DNA of 64,000 nucleotides from Shewanella schlegeliana (GCF_016765635.1 NZ_JAESVD010000005.1:186001-250000), one strand, 5' to 3'. Counted from the first letter of the stretch, positions 19,112 through 29,467 are shown. Numbers and translations: made by a program. The notes: generated from the sequence alone by a model not told the origin.

Positions 19112-20254
19112 CTAGCGTACAGGACCAAGATTATAATGTAGCAGTACTTTAAGCCCTTTAACTTCAACTGCTTTTCCGTCAACAAACTTTGGGGCATAGC
19201 GCCACTTTTTGAGCGCTATTAGTGACTCTTTCTCAAACTTACTGCCCCCCTTTAAGTCAACAACCACGACATCTTTAACGAAACCCATTTTATCTATGGT
19301 AAACGTCATCTCTGTACTGCCTTCTTTGCCAGCTTTTACATAAGAGATCGGATAATCAGGCGGTTTTCGAAACAGAGGTACAGGTTCGATATCCTCTTTC
19401 CAAGGAACCATAGTACCGATAGCAATACAGTGCTGGGTAGACTTGTCACTTTGCCCTTCAAGTTCATATAGCTCAACTAACTTGGCATGAGCAGCAAGCT
19501 CATAAGGATGACTAAAATCAAGCTGCTTGAACTGCTTAATCACCTCAAGTAATAACACTTCTGCCTCATCATAATCTTTTTCAGCAAAACGAATATTACC
19601 CACAGTGAAACTAGCAAGCACTCGCTTCATTGCGTTATCTGGTAGTAACTCGACATAGATTTCCTGAGCTTCGATAGCATAATTACGCACCTTGCGGCTG
19701 TAATAGGAAGAGTTGACTAAGCGCTTAAAATAGGCCATCTGGGTATCGGCAAGTAGCAAGCGATTATCTGAGTCTTCGGCTATATCGAGTGCATCATCTA
19801 AATACTCACGAGCATCTTTTTTACTGCTAGCGTCACTTAACCCCATAAGCGGGTCAATCAGTTCGACCGCCTCTTCGCCATATGTTTCTCGATAAGTTCG
19901 AAGTGTCACTTGATAAAGCTCAAATGCCTGCTGCTTTAGCTTTTTAGCCTTAGCAGCGTTTTCTTCATCGAAGGTGTACTCAGGCAGGTTCGCAATCAAA
20001 GCATCACCCGCATTGAGAGCCAATATCGCCGTATCTAAACTATCGGCGCCGAGTTTTACTTTACCAAGCTCATAAGCCTTAAGTGCATAAGTCTGGGTAT
20101 CCACTTTATCCTTGGCTGTCACTGCCGCCTTATAGGCTGAATAGGCGTCACCAAACTCTGAAGCTACCAGCTGAGGAGGGAAAACCATTGCACTTGCCAA
20201 GAGAGCTGTACAGATCAAATTACGGCAATTTAGGCTATGTCGTCCTTGTAACAT
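19112..20254 (-). CDS. exported TPR-like protein with TonB C-terminal domain
   Basis: A 380-residue protein. Residues 1-32 form a signal peptide (LICTALLASAMVFPP core, cleavage likely near LVAS). Residues 35-280 are helical and repeat-like, suggesting TPRs. Residues 285-380 form a TonB_C domain: FRKPPDYPISYVKAGKEGS, then the family pattern VVDLKGGSKFEKESLIALKKW. Unlike true TonB it has no retained N-terminal anchor with a proline-rich spacer, so it is unlikely to energise receptors by itself. Its start follows AAGGATTTTTC. It stands alone between a terminator and the MATE gene. Function unknown. Confidence 0.75.
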   Translation of the reverse strand: MLQGRHSLNCRNLICTALLASAMVFPPQLVASEFGDAYSAYKAAVTAKDKVDTQTYALKAYELGKVKLGADSLDTAILALNAGDALIANLPEYTFDEENAAKAKKLKQQAFELYQVTLRTYRETYGEEAVELIDPLMGLSDASSKKDAREYLDDALDIAEDSDNRLLLADTQMAYFKRLVNSSYYSRKVRNYAIEAQEIYVELLPDNAMKRVLASFTVGNIRFAEKDYDEAEVLLLEVIKQFKQLDFSHPYELAAHAKLVELYELEGQSDKSTQHCIAIGTMVPWKEDIEPVPLFRKPPDYPISYVKAGKEGSTEMTFTIDKMGFVKDVVVVDLKGGSKFEKESLIALKKWRYAPKFVDGKAVEVKGLKVLLHYNLGPVR

Positions 20255-20441
20255 GAAAAATCCTTATTCATTGTTATTATCATTGTTATCGACTTCAATC
20301 TTCATTGATTTCAAAAGTTATTCCAGTTCAACTTTTGCACTGCAACACATAAAACTAACATAACCACTGACCTCCAAACAAGACTGAAAGTGGTTACAAC
20401 AATTAAAATCAACGGCTTAACCCCATTTCCTACCGCCAGAT

Positions 20442-21818
20442 TTAGGCTAACAGTTTAGTGTGGGTTCGCTTCATAATCCAGCCCATCCAGATCACCAATA
20501 TCGTGCTGCAAGTCGCCAGTGAAATCCACACGCCAGGTACGCCAAAGGCCCAAGCAAACACATACAAAATAGCTGCAAACAGGATCAGTTTGGCGCCAGT
20601 TAAAATAGAGGCCTCTTTTGAGTAATTGATGGCTTGGAAGAAAGAGGCGCCAACTAATAACAAGCCCTCCATCGGTAACCCCCAGAAATACCAGCGCATT
20701 CCTTCGGTTGCTATTGGGGTGAGTAAGGCGTTGTCGCCAGCAAAGATATACACAAACAGCTGCGGTACCGAATAGATAAACACTAATCCAAGCGCAGCAC
20801 AGACTAAGGTCACCGAGAAGGCCATCTTCAGCGCCTGCTTCACCCTATCGAAGCGCTTGGCGCCAGCGTTAAAGCTTAAGATAGGCTGCACCCCGAAAGC
20901 GATCCCCTCAAACAACAGATAGAAAAAGGCTTCGGTATAACTCACCACCCCATATGCCGCCACATGCAGCGGCGTGCCCACCGTGAGAAACGCCACATTG
21001 TGCAGCGTTAGCACCACGGTCAGGTACATATTCATTAAGAAGCTGGGAATACCAACACGGATGATATTGGCGCAGTGATCCCACTTAAGCTTCATCTGCT
21101 CAAGATTGATGCCGATTTCGGTTCGACTCGAAAAGAAATGTTGTAAACACAGTGCGCCAGTGACGGCTTGGGAGATCATGGTCGCAATTGCCGCGCCCAT
21201 CAATCCGTAGGGAAACACGACGATGAGTAACCAGTCGAGCACGGTATTAAGTACGCCACCTAGAATTAAAACAAATGTCACAAATCCTGGGCGGCCATCG
21301 TTTCTAAGTAACGCGGTAAATGCCATCGACACAATTGGAAATGTGCCTAAGGCAAAATACCAAAACAGATAATCATCGGCGCTACTGAGGATCTCTCCCT
21401 CAGCCCCAAGCAACACCAAGATATCTCTTGAAAAATAACAACCTAGTACCGTAGTAATTAAGCCAGAAAGCAAACATAGGCTAAAGGTATTTCCCAATAT
21501 ACGCCGCGCAATATGACTCTCACCTTGCCCGAGGTGGATTGAGACAAGGGCTGCACCGCCCATACCCAGAGTGGCACCAATAGCATAGAGCACTGCAGCG
21601 ATAGGATAGGCCAAGATCATGCCCGCTAGCCCAACCTCGCCCAAATAATGGCCGATAAACATACCATCGATGGTGACGTAAATTCCCGTCACTAACATAG
21701 ATAGAATTGTCGGTATACTATAACGCCAAAATAGCTTGCCTATTGGCTCGGTGATCATCGGCGAGTCAACTGCGACTCGATTCGTTTCAGCTGGCGGCAT
21801 AGGGTGGGTCATGGTCAT
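20442..21818 (-). CDS. MATE-family efflux transporter
   Basis: A 458-residue inner-membrane protein with 12 predicted helices in two related halves of six. The first helix region (GKLFWRYSIPTILSMLVTGIY, here abbreviated by its first and last residues) and IDGMFIGHYLGEVGLAG are typical of the MepA/DinF-like MATE group. Known members export drugs or metabolites using sodium or proton gradients. Substrate cannot be inferred. There are two possible ATG codons two codons apart; AAGAGA precedes the first. It is followed on the same strand by the TonB_C gene after 187 bases. Confidence 0.88.
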   Translation of the reverse strand: MTMTHPMPPAETNRVAVDSPMITEPIGKLFWRYSIPTILSMLVTGIYVTIDGMFIGHYLGEVGLAGMILAYPIAAVLYAIGATLGMGGAALVSIHLGQGESHIARRILGNTFSLCLLSGLITTVLGCYFSRDILVLLGAEGEILSSADDYLFWYFALGTFPIVSMAFTALLRNDGRPGFVTFVLILGGVLNTVLDWLLIVVFPYGLMGAAIATMISQAVTGALCLQHFFSSRTEIGINLEQMKLKWDHCANIIRVGIPSFLMNMYLTVVLTLHNVAFLTVGTPLHVAAYGVVSYTEAFFYLLFEGIAFGVQPILSFNAGAKRFDRVKQALKMAFSVTLVCAALGLVFIYSVPQLFVYIFAGDNALLTPIATEGMRWYFWGLPMEGLLLVGASFFQAINYSKEASILTGAKLILFAAILYVFAWAFGVPGVWISLATCSTILVIWMGWIMKRTHTKLLA

Positions 21819-21939
21819 TCTCTTATTATTGTTATTCTTTCGCCGATTTACAGCTCTACAACTTAATCGCTAATAAGCTACTTAAAATAGTAGCGAGTTA
21901 ACATGCAAGTGAGCAAAATAGCTATTTCAACATGGATAG

Positions 21940-23064
21940 CTAGATGCCAAGACGCGAAGATAGTGCGAGCAAAGCCGCCTCTACTGTTTCGATATCGATT
22001 GGTGACATAGATAACAGCTCAATTCGCGAGTCCATCGCATCATCGAGCTCAACAATGGATAGCTCTGAATCAACACGATTAAAGCCTGCAATCCCCTCTT
22101 CGGTGATCATCACAGCTTTAAGCCTAACCACATCTAACCCTGTAACTAACGTCAGCAGCTGGTCAAAGTCGAACTCATAGCTTGGCTCAAACACCCAGCC
22201 ACAACTATAAAAGCCATCACCTTGATTGGTCTTACGCTGCAGCCCGCATTGATCAAATTCAATATATTGACTCGAAGCTGAGCCTGTATCTTGCTCAGAA
22301 AAGAGTGGACTATAATTTAGATCTATCAGACGCGGCTGCTGAATGCTCTTTGCACTTGCAGCCATTATTTTAGGCTCAACGCCAGAAACTGAATCTTTCG
22401 CTCTATTTGCACTGATAGAGGTCACGCCTTTATGGGGAAGGTCTAATAAGGCTAAAATTGACGGACTGAGTTCCTCTGCTTGTTTAAGGCTCCACGGCTT
22501 AACAGTAACGGCTTGCCTATCGGCGCCGTTAACTAATTCAAGGTAATCCGTTAATCGTGTCATGAGTGATACTTGGTAGCTATCAACCTTACTCGCCAGC
22601 ACCAGATCGGCAACTTGCAGCTGCTGATTAAAGATTTCATGTTCGGTATAACGCTTATCATCGAGCTTTCTCGCGTCCACTAGAGTCACGCAGGCTTTCA
22701 TCGCTAGGACTTGTCGGTAATGAGGCTGAGTCAACACCTTAAGCACCTCTTTGGGATGACCTAGACCCGTAGGCTCAATCAGTAACCTGTCGGGCTTAGC
22801 TTTGGCAATAAGCTGGTTGATTGCCACCTGCATAGGTAAGCCTGCCGCGCAGCACATACAGCCGCCCGCCACCTCTTTGATCTGCACCTGGTCGCTGCCC
22901 GTATCAAGCAGCCCGGCATCGATACCGATCTCACCAAACTCATTGACTAAAACGGCCCATACCTCTCCCTCTGGCTTATGTTGCAATAGGGTTTTAATTA
23001 AAGAGGTCTTGCCGACACCTAGAAAGCCGGTAATGACATTAGTTGGGATTATTTTGTGGATCAT
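21940..23064 (-). CDS. CobW/COG0523 metal-chaperone GTPase
   Basis: A 374-residue G3E-family P-loop GTPase. It shows Walker A GFLGVGKTS near residue 13, the metal-binding GGCMCC motif near residue 67, the ...EPTGLGHP switch region near residue 98, and a CobW_C domain from about residue 280 to the end. Such proteins insert or traffic zinc, cobalt or nickel. There is no long His-rich loop, and no Zur-like dyad was recognised upstream, so the metal is open. Neighbours (MATE exporter, lipoprotein) do not identify the client protein. Confidence 0.85.
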   Translation of the reverse strand: MIHKIIPTNVITGFLGVGKTSLIKTLLQHKPEGEVWAVLVNEFGEIGIDAGLLDTGSDQVQIKEVAGGCMCCAAGLPMQVAINQLIAKAKPDRLLIEPTGLGHPKEVLKVLTQPHYRQVLAMKACVTLVDARKLDDKRYTEHEIFNQQLQVADLVLASKVDSYQVSLMTRLTDYLELVNGADRQAVTVKPWSLKQAEELSPSILALLDLPHKGVTSISANRAKDSVSGVEPKIMAASAKSIQQPRLIDLNYSPLFSEQDTGSASSQYIEFDQCGLQRKTNQGDGFYSCGWVFEPSYEFDFDQLLTLVTGLDVVRLKAVMITEEGIAGFNRVDSELSIVELDDAMDSRIELLSMSPIDIETVEAALLALSSRLGI

Positions 23065-23333
23065 AGCCTAACTCATTCAATCTAGTAGCTAGAGATTCTA
23101 ATCGTTAAGAGGCTTAGATGTCACGTCATAGCCAAATAGCAAAGTGGCCATATAGACTCTAAATCTGTGGCAAATACTTAATCTGCCCCCTCTAAAACAA
23201 CTGTCTTGGTGTGTATTTGTATGCACTCCCACTACATAGCAGTTTTGAGCAAAGGTCACAAAAATTTTGAAAAGACTGCAACTTAAGTTAACGCGTTAAG
23301 TTAACCGCTAGCATTAAGAGCTTAAATTAACAG

Positions 23334-23687
23334 CTAGGGCCGACTAAGATAATGCTTTTCGATATAATCACACCACTGCTCAGAGTCTAACTTTGGATTT
23401 GCCTCATTACCACGAATCCCCAGTTTAAACTCAACGACAGAGCGCCACTCTAACGAGCCAAGATCGGGGCCATGCCCTTGTCCATCTCCAGTGGAAATTT
23501 GCTTTTCGACTTGCTTAAACCAGGCTAAATTACAACGATTTGGATTAGACTCAGGCGCCGATGCCTGCTTAACTTCAGTTTGCTGCGCTATCGATTGCTC
23601 GGAACTCGCTTGCTCATCATAAGCGGCGCAGCCCAGTAGCAGACTTGTCACGGTTGCAACCAAACCCAAGTTAATTAACTTGCTCAT
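23334..23687 (-). CDS. small lipoprotein of unknown function
   Basis: A 117-residue protein with a lipoprotein signal ending LLLGC, so Cys20 is the likely lipidated residue. A Ser/Glu/Gln-rich linker follows, then a domain of about 70 residues with two more cysteines (NRCNLAWF and SEQWCDYIEKHYL) that could form a disulfide in the periplasm. GGAGAGAAAG precedes the ATG. No family recognised. About 200 bases separate it from the downstream helicase-gene end, and it is not clearly in an operon. Confidence 0.7.
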   Translation of the reverse strand: MSKLINLGLVATVTSLLLGCAAYDEQASSEQSIAQQTEVKQASAPESNPNRCNLAWFKQVEKQISTGDGQGHGPDLGSLEWRSVVEFKLGIRGNEANPKLDSEQWCDYIEKHYLSRP

Positions 23688-23831
23688 CTTTCTCTCCTCT
23701 TTCGCTTTTAAACAATTCGCTTATTCCTCTGCTTAGGAGCCTAAAATAAACTAAACCTAAACTTCTCACTAACAGCGCTTATATTTCCCTTTCGAATTTT
23801 TACTTTAAAAGACTTACCTTACCCCATAAAA

Positions 23832-23866
23832 AAAGTGAACACACGAGTAATCGATATGTTCACTTT
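23832..23866 (-). terminator. terminator after the RhlE-like helicase gene
   Basis: AAAGTGAACA / TGTTCACTTT with a 15-base loop. On the minus strand the stem runs into a stretch of seven T. Confidence 0.8.
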
Positions 23867-23892
23867 CTGCACTTAATTAACGGCGGTGTCCG

Positions 23893-25230
23893 CTATTTTT
23901 TTGCTTTGTCTTTCGAGCGGCCATAACTGCTCTTACCCGATGTCGCGCCGCGGAAGTTGCTCTTACCCACGGCGTTTTTAGCGGTGCGGTTTTTGTCTTG
24001 ATACTTTCGCTTATTATGGCTCTTCTCTTTAACCGGTTTCGCCACCACGTCACGATAGCGAGCCGGTAAAGGGGCACCCTCTTCATAGCCAGGCATGGTG
24101 ATGCACGGCAAGCTCTGACCGATTAACAGTTCAATCTCCTGCAACATGCTTTTATCTTGCGGTGATACAAACGAGATAGCATGACCAGCAAGACCTGCAC
24201 GCCCAGTGCGGCCAACACGATGCACATAGTCCTCGGCGGCAAATGGCAACTCAAGGTTAATCACCAAAGGCAAAGCTTCGATGTCTAAACCGCGTGCAGC
24301 CACATCGGTCGCCACCATGACTCTTAATTTTCCAGACTTAAACTCTTCAAGTGCACGATTTCTCGCCCCTTGAGTCTTCTCACCATGAAAAACGGCGTTT
24401 TTCACACCATCAAGTTTTAACTCTGTATGCAGATGCTCGGCACTTTCTCGAGTGCTAACAAACACCAATACTTGCTGCCAATTATTACGACCAATCAATT
24501 CAGAGAGTAGCTCAGACTTTCGGCGAGTATCGACTAGGTAAACTTCCTGAGTGATAAGACTCGCCGTGGTCGATGTCGCAACATTGATCCATTCCGGCGC
24601 AATCAACATCTTCTCGGCTAACTTTTTAACCTCTTCACTGTAAGTTGCTGAGAAGAAAAGTGTTTGGTGACTAGCAGCCACCAGCTTTTTGACCTTTTCG
24701 ATATCACGAACAAACCCCATATCCAGCATGCGATCGGCTTCATCAACCACTAAGTGAGTCACATTCGACAGATCGAGACCAAATTGACCAATATGATCGA
24801 ACAAGCGACCCGGTGTAGCGACCAGAATATCGACTCCAGCTTGCAGCGCCTTACGCTGGGGATTCATGTTTGATCCACCATATACCGCAGTGGTCTTAAA
24901 GGGTAAGAACTGCGCATAAGCGGTGATATTATCGGCGACTTGAATGGCAAGCTCGCGTGTAGGCGTCAACACCAATACCCTCAGCTGAGATTGGTACTCA
25001 AGTTCTGCCTCATCCTGTCCTGAGAGGTTATATTCCTTAACTAACCAGTTTAACAACGGCAGGGCAAAGGCGGCAGTTTTACCTGTACCGGTTTGCGCAC
25101 ACGCCATAATGTCTTTACCTTCCATGGCAACGGGTAAAACCTGCGATTGAACTTGGGTCAATTGCTGGTATCCGCGCGCAGAAACTGCATCTAATATTTG
25201 GGGATGTAAATCGAATGCATCAAAGTTCAT
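23893..25230 (-). CDS. DEAD-box RNA helicase, RhlE/SrmB-like
   Basis: A 445-residue ATP-dependent RNA helicase. Motifs in order: Q-motif, AQTGTGKT (I) near residue 42, PTRELAIQ (Ia), VDEADRMLDMGF (II), SAT (III), DVAARGLDIE (V) and HRVGRTGRAG (VI). The C-terminal tail of about 65 residues is rich in Lys, Arg and Ser, as in RhlE-type proteins that act in ribosome assembly or RNA decay. A second helicase of the same general class is at 47.7 kb. Isolated gene with its own terminator; the exact orthologue is uncertain. Confidence 0.9.
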   Translation of the reverse strand: MNFDAFDLHPQILDAVSARGYQQLTQVQSQVLPVAMEGKDIMACAQTGTGKTAAFALPLLNWLVKEYNLSGQDEAELEYQSQLRVLVLTPTRELAIQVADNITAYAQFLPFKTTAVYGGSNMNPQRKALQAGVDILVATPGRLFDHIGQFGLDLSNVTHLVVDEADRMLDMGFVRDIEKVKKLVAASHQTLFFSATYSEEVKKLAEKMLIAPEWINVATSTTASLITQEVYLVDTRRKSELLSELIGRNNWQQVLVFVSTRESAEHLHTELKLDGVKNAVFHGEKTQGARNRALEEFKSGKLRVMVATDVAARGLDIEALPLVINLELPFAAEDYVHRVGRTGRAGLAGHAISFVSPQDKSMLQEIELLIGQSLPCITMPGYEEGAPLPARYRDVVAKPVKEKSHNKRKYQDKNRTAKNAVGKSNFRGATSGKSSYGRSKDKAKK

Positions 25231-25351
25231 GGTCGGCTCAATAGGACTAAGTAAGGGTATAAGGAATAAAAGTGAGCGCGGAGTCTAGCAAAATACCGCG
25301 TCAGATAATAGCCAAGATCAAGCCTAAACCTTTTCTACTAAGCTCTTTCTA

Positions 25352-28300
25352 TCAAGCTCTCTCTATTAAGGTATTGTCGGGCTCTAGATAGGCCTGCTCA
25401 AATTTTTCAACTGGGACAGGTCTTGAAAATAGATAACCTTGTCCGTAATCACAGCCTGCACCTGCTAGTACCTTACGTTGGTAATCAGTCTCAACCCCTT
25501 CTGCTATCACTTTCATACCTAATTTATGGGCCATCACAATAATCGCTTCACACAGGGTAAAATCATCACTATTACTGTCTAAGTTGCGAGTGAAAGACTG
25601 ATCTATCTTTAAAAAGTCTATTTCAAACTTCTTTAGGTAGGCCAATGAAGAGTAGCCCGTACCAAAGTCATCTAGTGAGATCTGTATGCCTGAGTCACGA
25701 TATTGTTTCAATTTAGAAGAGATAGCACTATTACCGTCAAGCAATAAGCCTTCGGTAATCTCGATACAGATGTTGTTATTGGTTAAATTTAGTGTCTTTA
25801 ACAAGGATACCCAAGACTCAAAACTTTCACCTTCATCCCTAAACTGTACGGGAGACTTGTTAATACTTATCTGTACCTCAACTCCGAAGCGATCACGCCA
25901 TAACGCACTCTGCCGAGCCGCTTGCTGAAATACCCAATTACCTATTTCAATAATTAGCCCTGTTTCCTCTGCAACTGCTATAAACTCTATTGGCGAAACC
26001 AAACCACGTTTAGGGTGACGCCAGCGGATCAAAGCCTCAGCCTTAAGTCCCTGCTCCCCCTGCAAACAGACTATGGGCTGGTAGTAGAGTTCAAACTCTT
26101 GATTAGCAATTGCCTGACGTAAATCTTGGATCAATCGCATCCGGTACTTAGCGTATCGCTGCATCGATGGAGTGAAATAATGAAAACGATTTCGCCCTTC
26201 ATCTTTGGCAGCATACATAGCCTGATCGGCATGCTTTAATAGCCCTTCAATAATCGAGGCATCATCGGGATAAAGAGTAATTCCGATACTACCACTAATA
26301 TAGGCCGTTTCCTCGCCTAAATTATAGGGCTCTGCAATACGAGTTAAGATATGCTTCGCCACCTTATCAACACCTTTGATGTCGGTGATCCCCGATAAAA
26401 CAATGGTAAACTCATCTCCCCCCAACCTTGCCACAACATCGGTTTCCCGAATACACCCTTTAAGTCGCTTGGCGGTTTCTGTTAACAGCATATCGCCCAT
26501 ATCATGACCGAGCGTGTCGTTCACTTCTTTAAAGTAATCTAAGTCTAAAAACATCAATGCAAAATGCAGCTCTCGAGTGTCTGACTTCAAGATCTCAGCA
26601 TTAAGATAGTCAAGCAACATGCGTCTATTAGGTAAACCCGTTAGCGGGTCGTAGTTTGCCTGTTTCCAAATAATCTGCTCAGCTTGCTTCTTTTCGGTGA
26701 TATCAGAAAACAGTGCCACCCGTAGCTGGCTCTGGGCTTCGGCATCAAATAGCGCATTTAATGTAAGCCAAACCACGAACTCCTCACCACTTTTGCGCCT
26801 TAGCCATATCTCCCCCTGCCAACGCCCCTCCTCCTCGAGGGCCAAATTCATCTGCTCATAGGCACCACGATTGTTACGGCTGCACTGCAATATCCTAATA
26901 TTTTGATGCTTAACTTCGGCTTCGCTGTAACCAGTAATATCGGTAAACGCCGAATTGATATTAATAATGAAGCCCTGCTCATCCTGTACACTCATGGCTT
27001 CGCAGCTGTTGTTATACACTGATGCCGCAAGCTTTAATGACTCCTCAACTCGCTTTCTTTCAGTGATATCGGTATGGATACCGCACATTCTTATGGGGCA
27101 ACCACTTTGATCGCGGCTCATCACTTTGCCAGAGTCTAAAATCCACAATGTTTCAGCAGCCTGATTACGGATACGGTACTCAATTTTATGCTGCTTAGTT
27201 TCACCGTTAAGATGAGCCTGTATCGAGTTAATCACCGCGACTCTGTCCTCAGGATGAATCGAATTAACCCACAATTCTGGCGTTCGATTAAGGGTATCAA
27301 GATCACACCCCAGTAAAGCGGCGCTATGCTCATTACGCTCGATGACATCACTAGGAATATCCCAATCCCAAAATCCCAGCGCGCTGCTGCCAAGCACTAA
27401 CCCTAATTGCTCCTGACTCGCAGCTCTGTCTTTCTCGGCCTCCTTTTGAGAGGTACGATTCAATAACCCGGTAATGATCAACGCAACCTTTGATTGCACT
27501 CTTTGACATGCCACCGTCATGTGGGTGTACACAATCGACTCATCTTTTGCGATAAGAGCGACATCGAGTTCAAATTCGTCAACCTCTCCCTCAACCATCT
27601 GAGTAAAATAATGCTGATACAGATGAAAGTCATCTGCTGGAATCAACTCCTCCCAAGAGAAACCCAATAGCTCCTCTTCGGTATATTTGAGCATCTGACA
27701 CAGGTTTGGATTAACTTTAATCCACTGATGATCGACATCGGTTATTGCGATGGCCATATTGCCGCTATGGAAATGTGACTTAAACAACAGGTGATCCTGT
27801 AACTTGAGCTTTTGCTCTCGCTCAATTTCAATCCGCCGAGATAATAACAGCCCCAATAACACGGTCGTGATAGGAAAGATAAGCAACAAGGGGATAGTGA
27901 TCTGCTTTAATAAATCGACAGCCATTTCTGTAGGCATGGTCAAGCCCCAGAGTAAGGCCACACTGTTTGTCAAAAAGCCAAAGGCCAATAACTCAATGAT
28001 GCGGATATCCTCTATATCGCCTTTACGATACTTTCCCCACAGGTAACCAATAAGCCCTGATGTCACTATGGTACCTACGCCTGACCATACGGCGATTCCA
28101 CCTTCATTCAAACGATATAGGCTACTGAGAACCACCGCGACGAGTGTGGGAATACCACCAAAAAATAGACCACAAATACTCAGAATAATGGTTCTTGAAT
28201 CTAAGAAAATACCATCACTGTACTGCCAGGGCATTAACATAATGGCGATGGTGATAACCGCAATAAGGCAACCACTGCCGACACGCCATAAGTTAGCTAA

Positions 28301-28399
28301 TGAACGTTTTTGAGTACGCGGAAAGGCGTCATAGACGAGTACTATCGCAAGTAATAAGGCGGCATTTTGTATGAGTGAGAGAACTAAGCCTTGATCCAT
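25352..28399 (-). CDS. LytS-type sensor with PAS, GGDEF and EAL domains
   Basis: A 1015-residue membrane sensor. The first 200 residues hold about six hydrophobic helices resembling the 5TM receptor region of LytS/YhcK proteins (RTIILSICGLFFGGIPT). Then come three PAS domains (about 205-320, 335-450, 455-570; each ends with an ITE-R/K-type PAC boundary), a GGDEF domain with intact RLGGDEF near residue 650, and an EAL domain with intact AEALIRW near residue 770 and DDFGTGYSSLAYLKKF. Both cyclic-di-GMP synthesis and breakdown sites look competent, so net activity is unknown. No partner gene is adjacent. Confidence 0.9.
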   Translation of the reverse strand: MDQGLVLSLIQNAALLLAIVLVYDAFPRTQKRSLANLWRVGSGCLIAVITIAIMLMPWQYSDGIFLDSRTIILSICGLFFGGIPTLVAVVLSSLYRLNEGGIAVWSGVGTIVTSGLIGYLWGKYRKGDIEDIRIIELLAFGFLTNSVALLWGLTMPTEMAVDLLKQITIPLLLIFPITTVLLGLLLSRRIEIEREQKLKLQDHLLFKSHFHSGNMAIAITDVDHQWIKVNPNLCQMLKYTEEELLGFSWEELIPADDFHLYQHYFTQMVEGEVDEFELDVALIAKDESIVYTHMTVACQRVQSKVALIITGLLNRTSQKEAEKDRAASQEQLGLVLGSSALGFWDWDIPSDVIERNEHSAALLGCDLDTLNRTPELWVNSIHPEDRVAVINSIQAHLNGETKQHKIEYRIRNQAAETLWILDSGKVMSRDQSGCPIRMCGIHTDITERKRVEESLKLAASVYNNSCEAMSVQDEQGFIININSAFTDITGYSEAEVKHQNIRILQCSRNNRGAYEQMNLALEEEGRWQGEIWLRRKSGEEFVVWLTLNALFDAEAQSQLRVALFSDITEKKQAEQIIWKQANYDPLTGLPNRRMLLDYLNAEILKSDTRELHFALMFLDLDYFKEVNDTLGHDMGDMLLTETAKRLKGCIRETDVVARLGGDEFTIVLSGITDIKGVDKVAKHILTRIAEPYNLGEETAYISGSIGITLYPDDASIIEGLLKHADQAMYAAKDEGRNRFHYFTPSMQRYAKYRMRLIQDLRQAIANQEFELYYQPIVCLQGEQGLKAEALIRWRHPKRGLVSPIEFIAVAEETGLIIEIGNWVFQQAARQSALWRDRFGVEVQISINKSPVQFRDEGESFESWVSLLKTLNLTNNNICIEITEGLLLDGNSAISSKLKQYRDSGIQISLDDFGTGYSSLAYLKKFEIDFLKIDQSFTRNLDSNSDDFTLCEAIIVMAHKLGMKVIAEGVETDYQRKVLAGAGCDYGQGYLFSRPVPVEKFEQAYLEPDNTLIERA

Positions 28400-28853
28400 A
28401 AGAAGCTATTCATCCTTGATAAATTCTTTTTAAAAGTTATTTTTATAGTTCGTAACCTATTCTAGAAGGCGGCGATTACGCCTTGTTGGTAGCGATTAAA
28501 CCATTAACGCCTACCAAGCCTAAAAAGTGTCTAATGCTCCATAGGTATGGGACAATATTGAACTCAGCGGCATTATTTCCCCTCTTACAAAGATAAACGC
28601 TAAATAGCTAAATTTCAAAGAACTTAGGCGAAATATTACACTAAGCAAACATCAGACATGGTGAAGGTTTGGAGGAGTGAGCCGCTAGTACAATAAAAAG
28701 TGCGATTGAAAGTATCGAGTAAGAACTATGCGCCCAAAGAGTCTGGGTTGCATAACACTGGTGCGTTCAATTATTTAGGCGATAAACCGCTTAAGCCGTC
28801 AAGCAATACTTCACCACCGCTTTAGTGTGATGAAGTATTGCAAATATTTATGA
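28400..28853. other. intergenic region, no gene found
   Basis: 450 bases between the large GGDEF-EAL gene (starting at 28399) and the end of the OsmC gene. I see no open frame of merit. A hairpin CAATACTTCA / TGAAGTATTG at 28804-28840 follows the OsmC stop but has no T-run, so it is a weak terminator candidate. The promoter of the GGDEF-EAL gene should lie at the low-coordinate end. Confidence 0.4.
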
Positions 28854-29294
28854 TTAGCCCGCTTGATGGGTCACTAACGTTGGCTTTAATAGATTGTCAT
28901 GCACAGGGCAGCGATGACAAACTGTATCGATAAACGTCTGTTTTTGCGCTTCGGTTAATGGTTCATTATTAGCTGCAGCATCCATCTCAACGGTGATATC
29001 GATATGTTTAAATCCAACCGGATCGTCTGTGGTCTTACCCAGCAGACCTAACGTATTTAGCTGTGCCTTAATGGATACATCAAAATGGTTAAGTGTTATT
29101 TTTTGTTCTCTAGCGACCATTCGAGCTATGGTGGAGATACAGCCCGCGAGAGAGAATATAAATGTTTCTAATGGATTCGCCCCTTCGTTACCCGCTGTTG
29201 GCTGATCGATTATTAACTGGTGCTCTCTTACCTGAGCGGTAACCTTCCAACCTTCACCCATGTGTGTTTTAACTTCAATGCACTTCTCTGCCAT
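28854..29294 (-). CDS. OsmC/Ohr-family peroxidase-like protein
   Basis: A 146-residue OsmC-family protein. Both conserved cysteines are present: one in SLAGCISTIARM near residue 50 and one in the CHRCPVHDNL stretch near residue 130. In this family the pair reduces organic hydroperoxides, usually as a dimer with dihydrolipoyl partners. The YhfA-like subgroup also has this layout, so a peroxidase role is likely but not certain. I use the ATG at 29294, which has GGAG nine bases upstream; an ATG five codons further upstream overlaps that site. Confidence 0.85.
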   Translation of the reverse strand: MAEKCIEVKTHMGEGWKVTAQVREHQLIIDQPTAGNEGANPLETFIFSLAGCISTIARMVAREQKITLNHFDVSIKAQLNTLGLLGKTTDDPVGFKHIDITVEMDAAANNEPLTEAQKQTFIDTVCHRCPVHDNLLKPTLVTHQAG

Positions 29295-29467
29295 CAGACC
29301 CGACTCCATTAGATTTAGTTTAATGAGATTATTCTAATGGTTATTTCAACAAAAACTCAAGCACTGCTCACGCTTTCTCCAATTTTTCAGTTAGCGATTT
29401 ATAGAACGCGACTATGATAAACTGATGACTACAGATCCTACATTGGCAAAAATAAAGCTAAATCACT

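Noticed and set aside
21878..21895. Hairpin GCTACT / AGTAGC after the COG0523 gene as terminator
   Set aside because: Short stem and no clean T-run; too weak to list.
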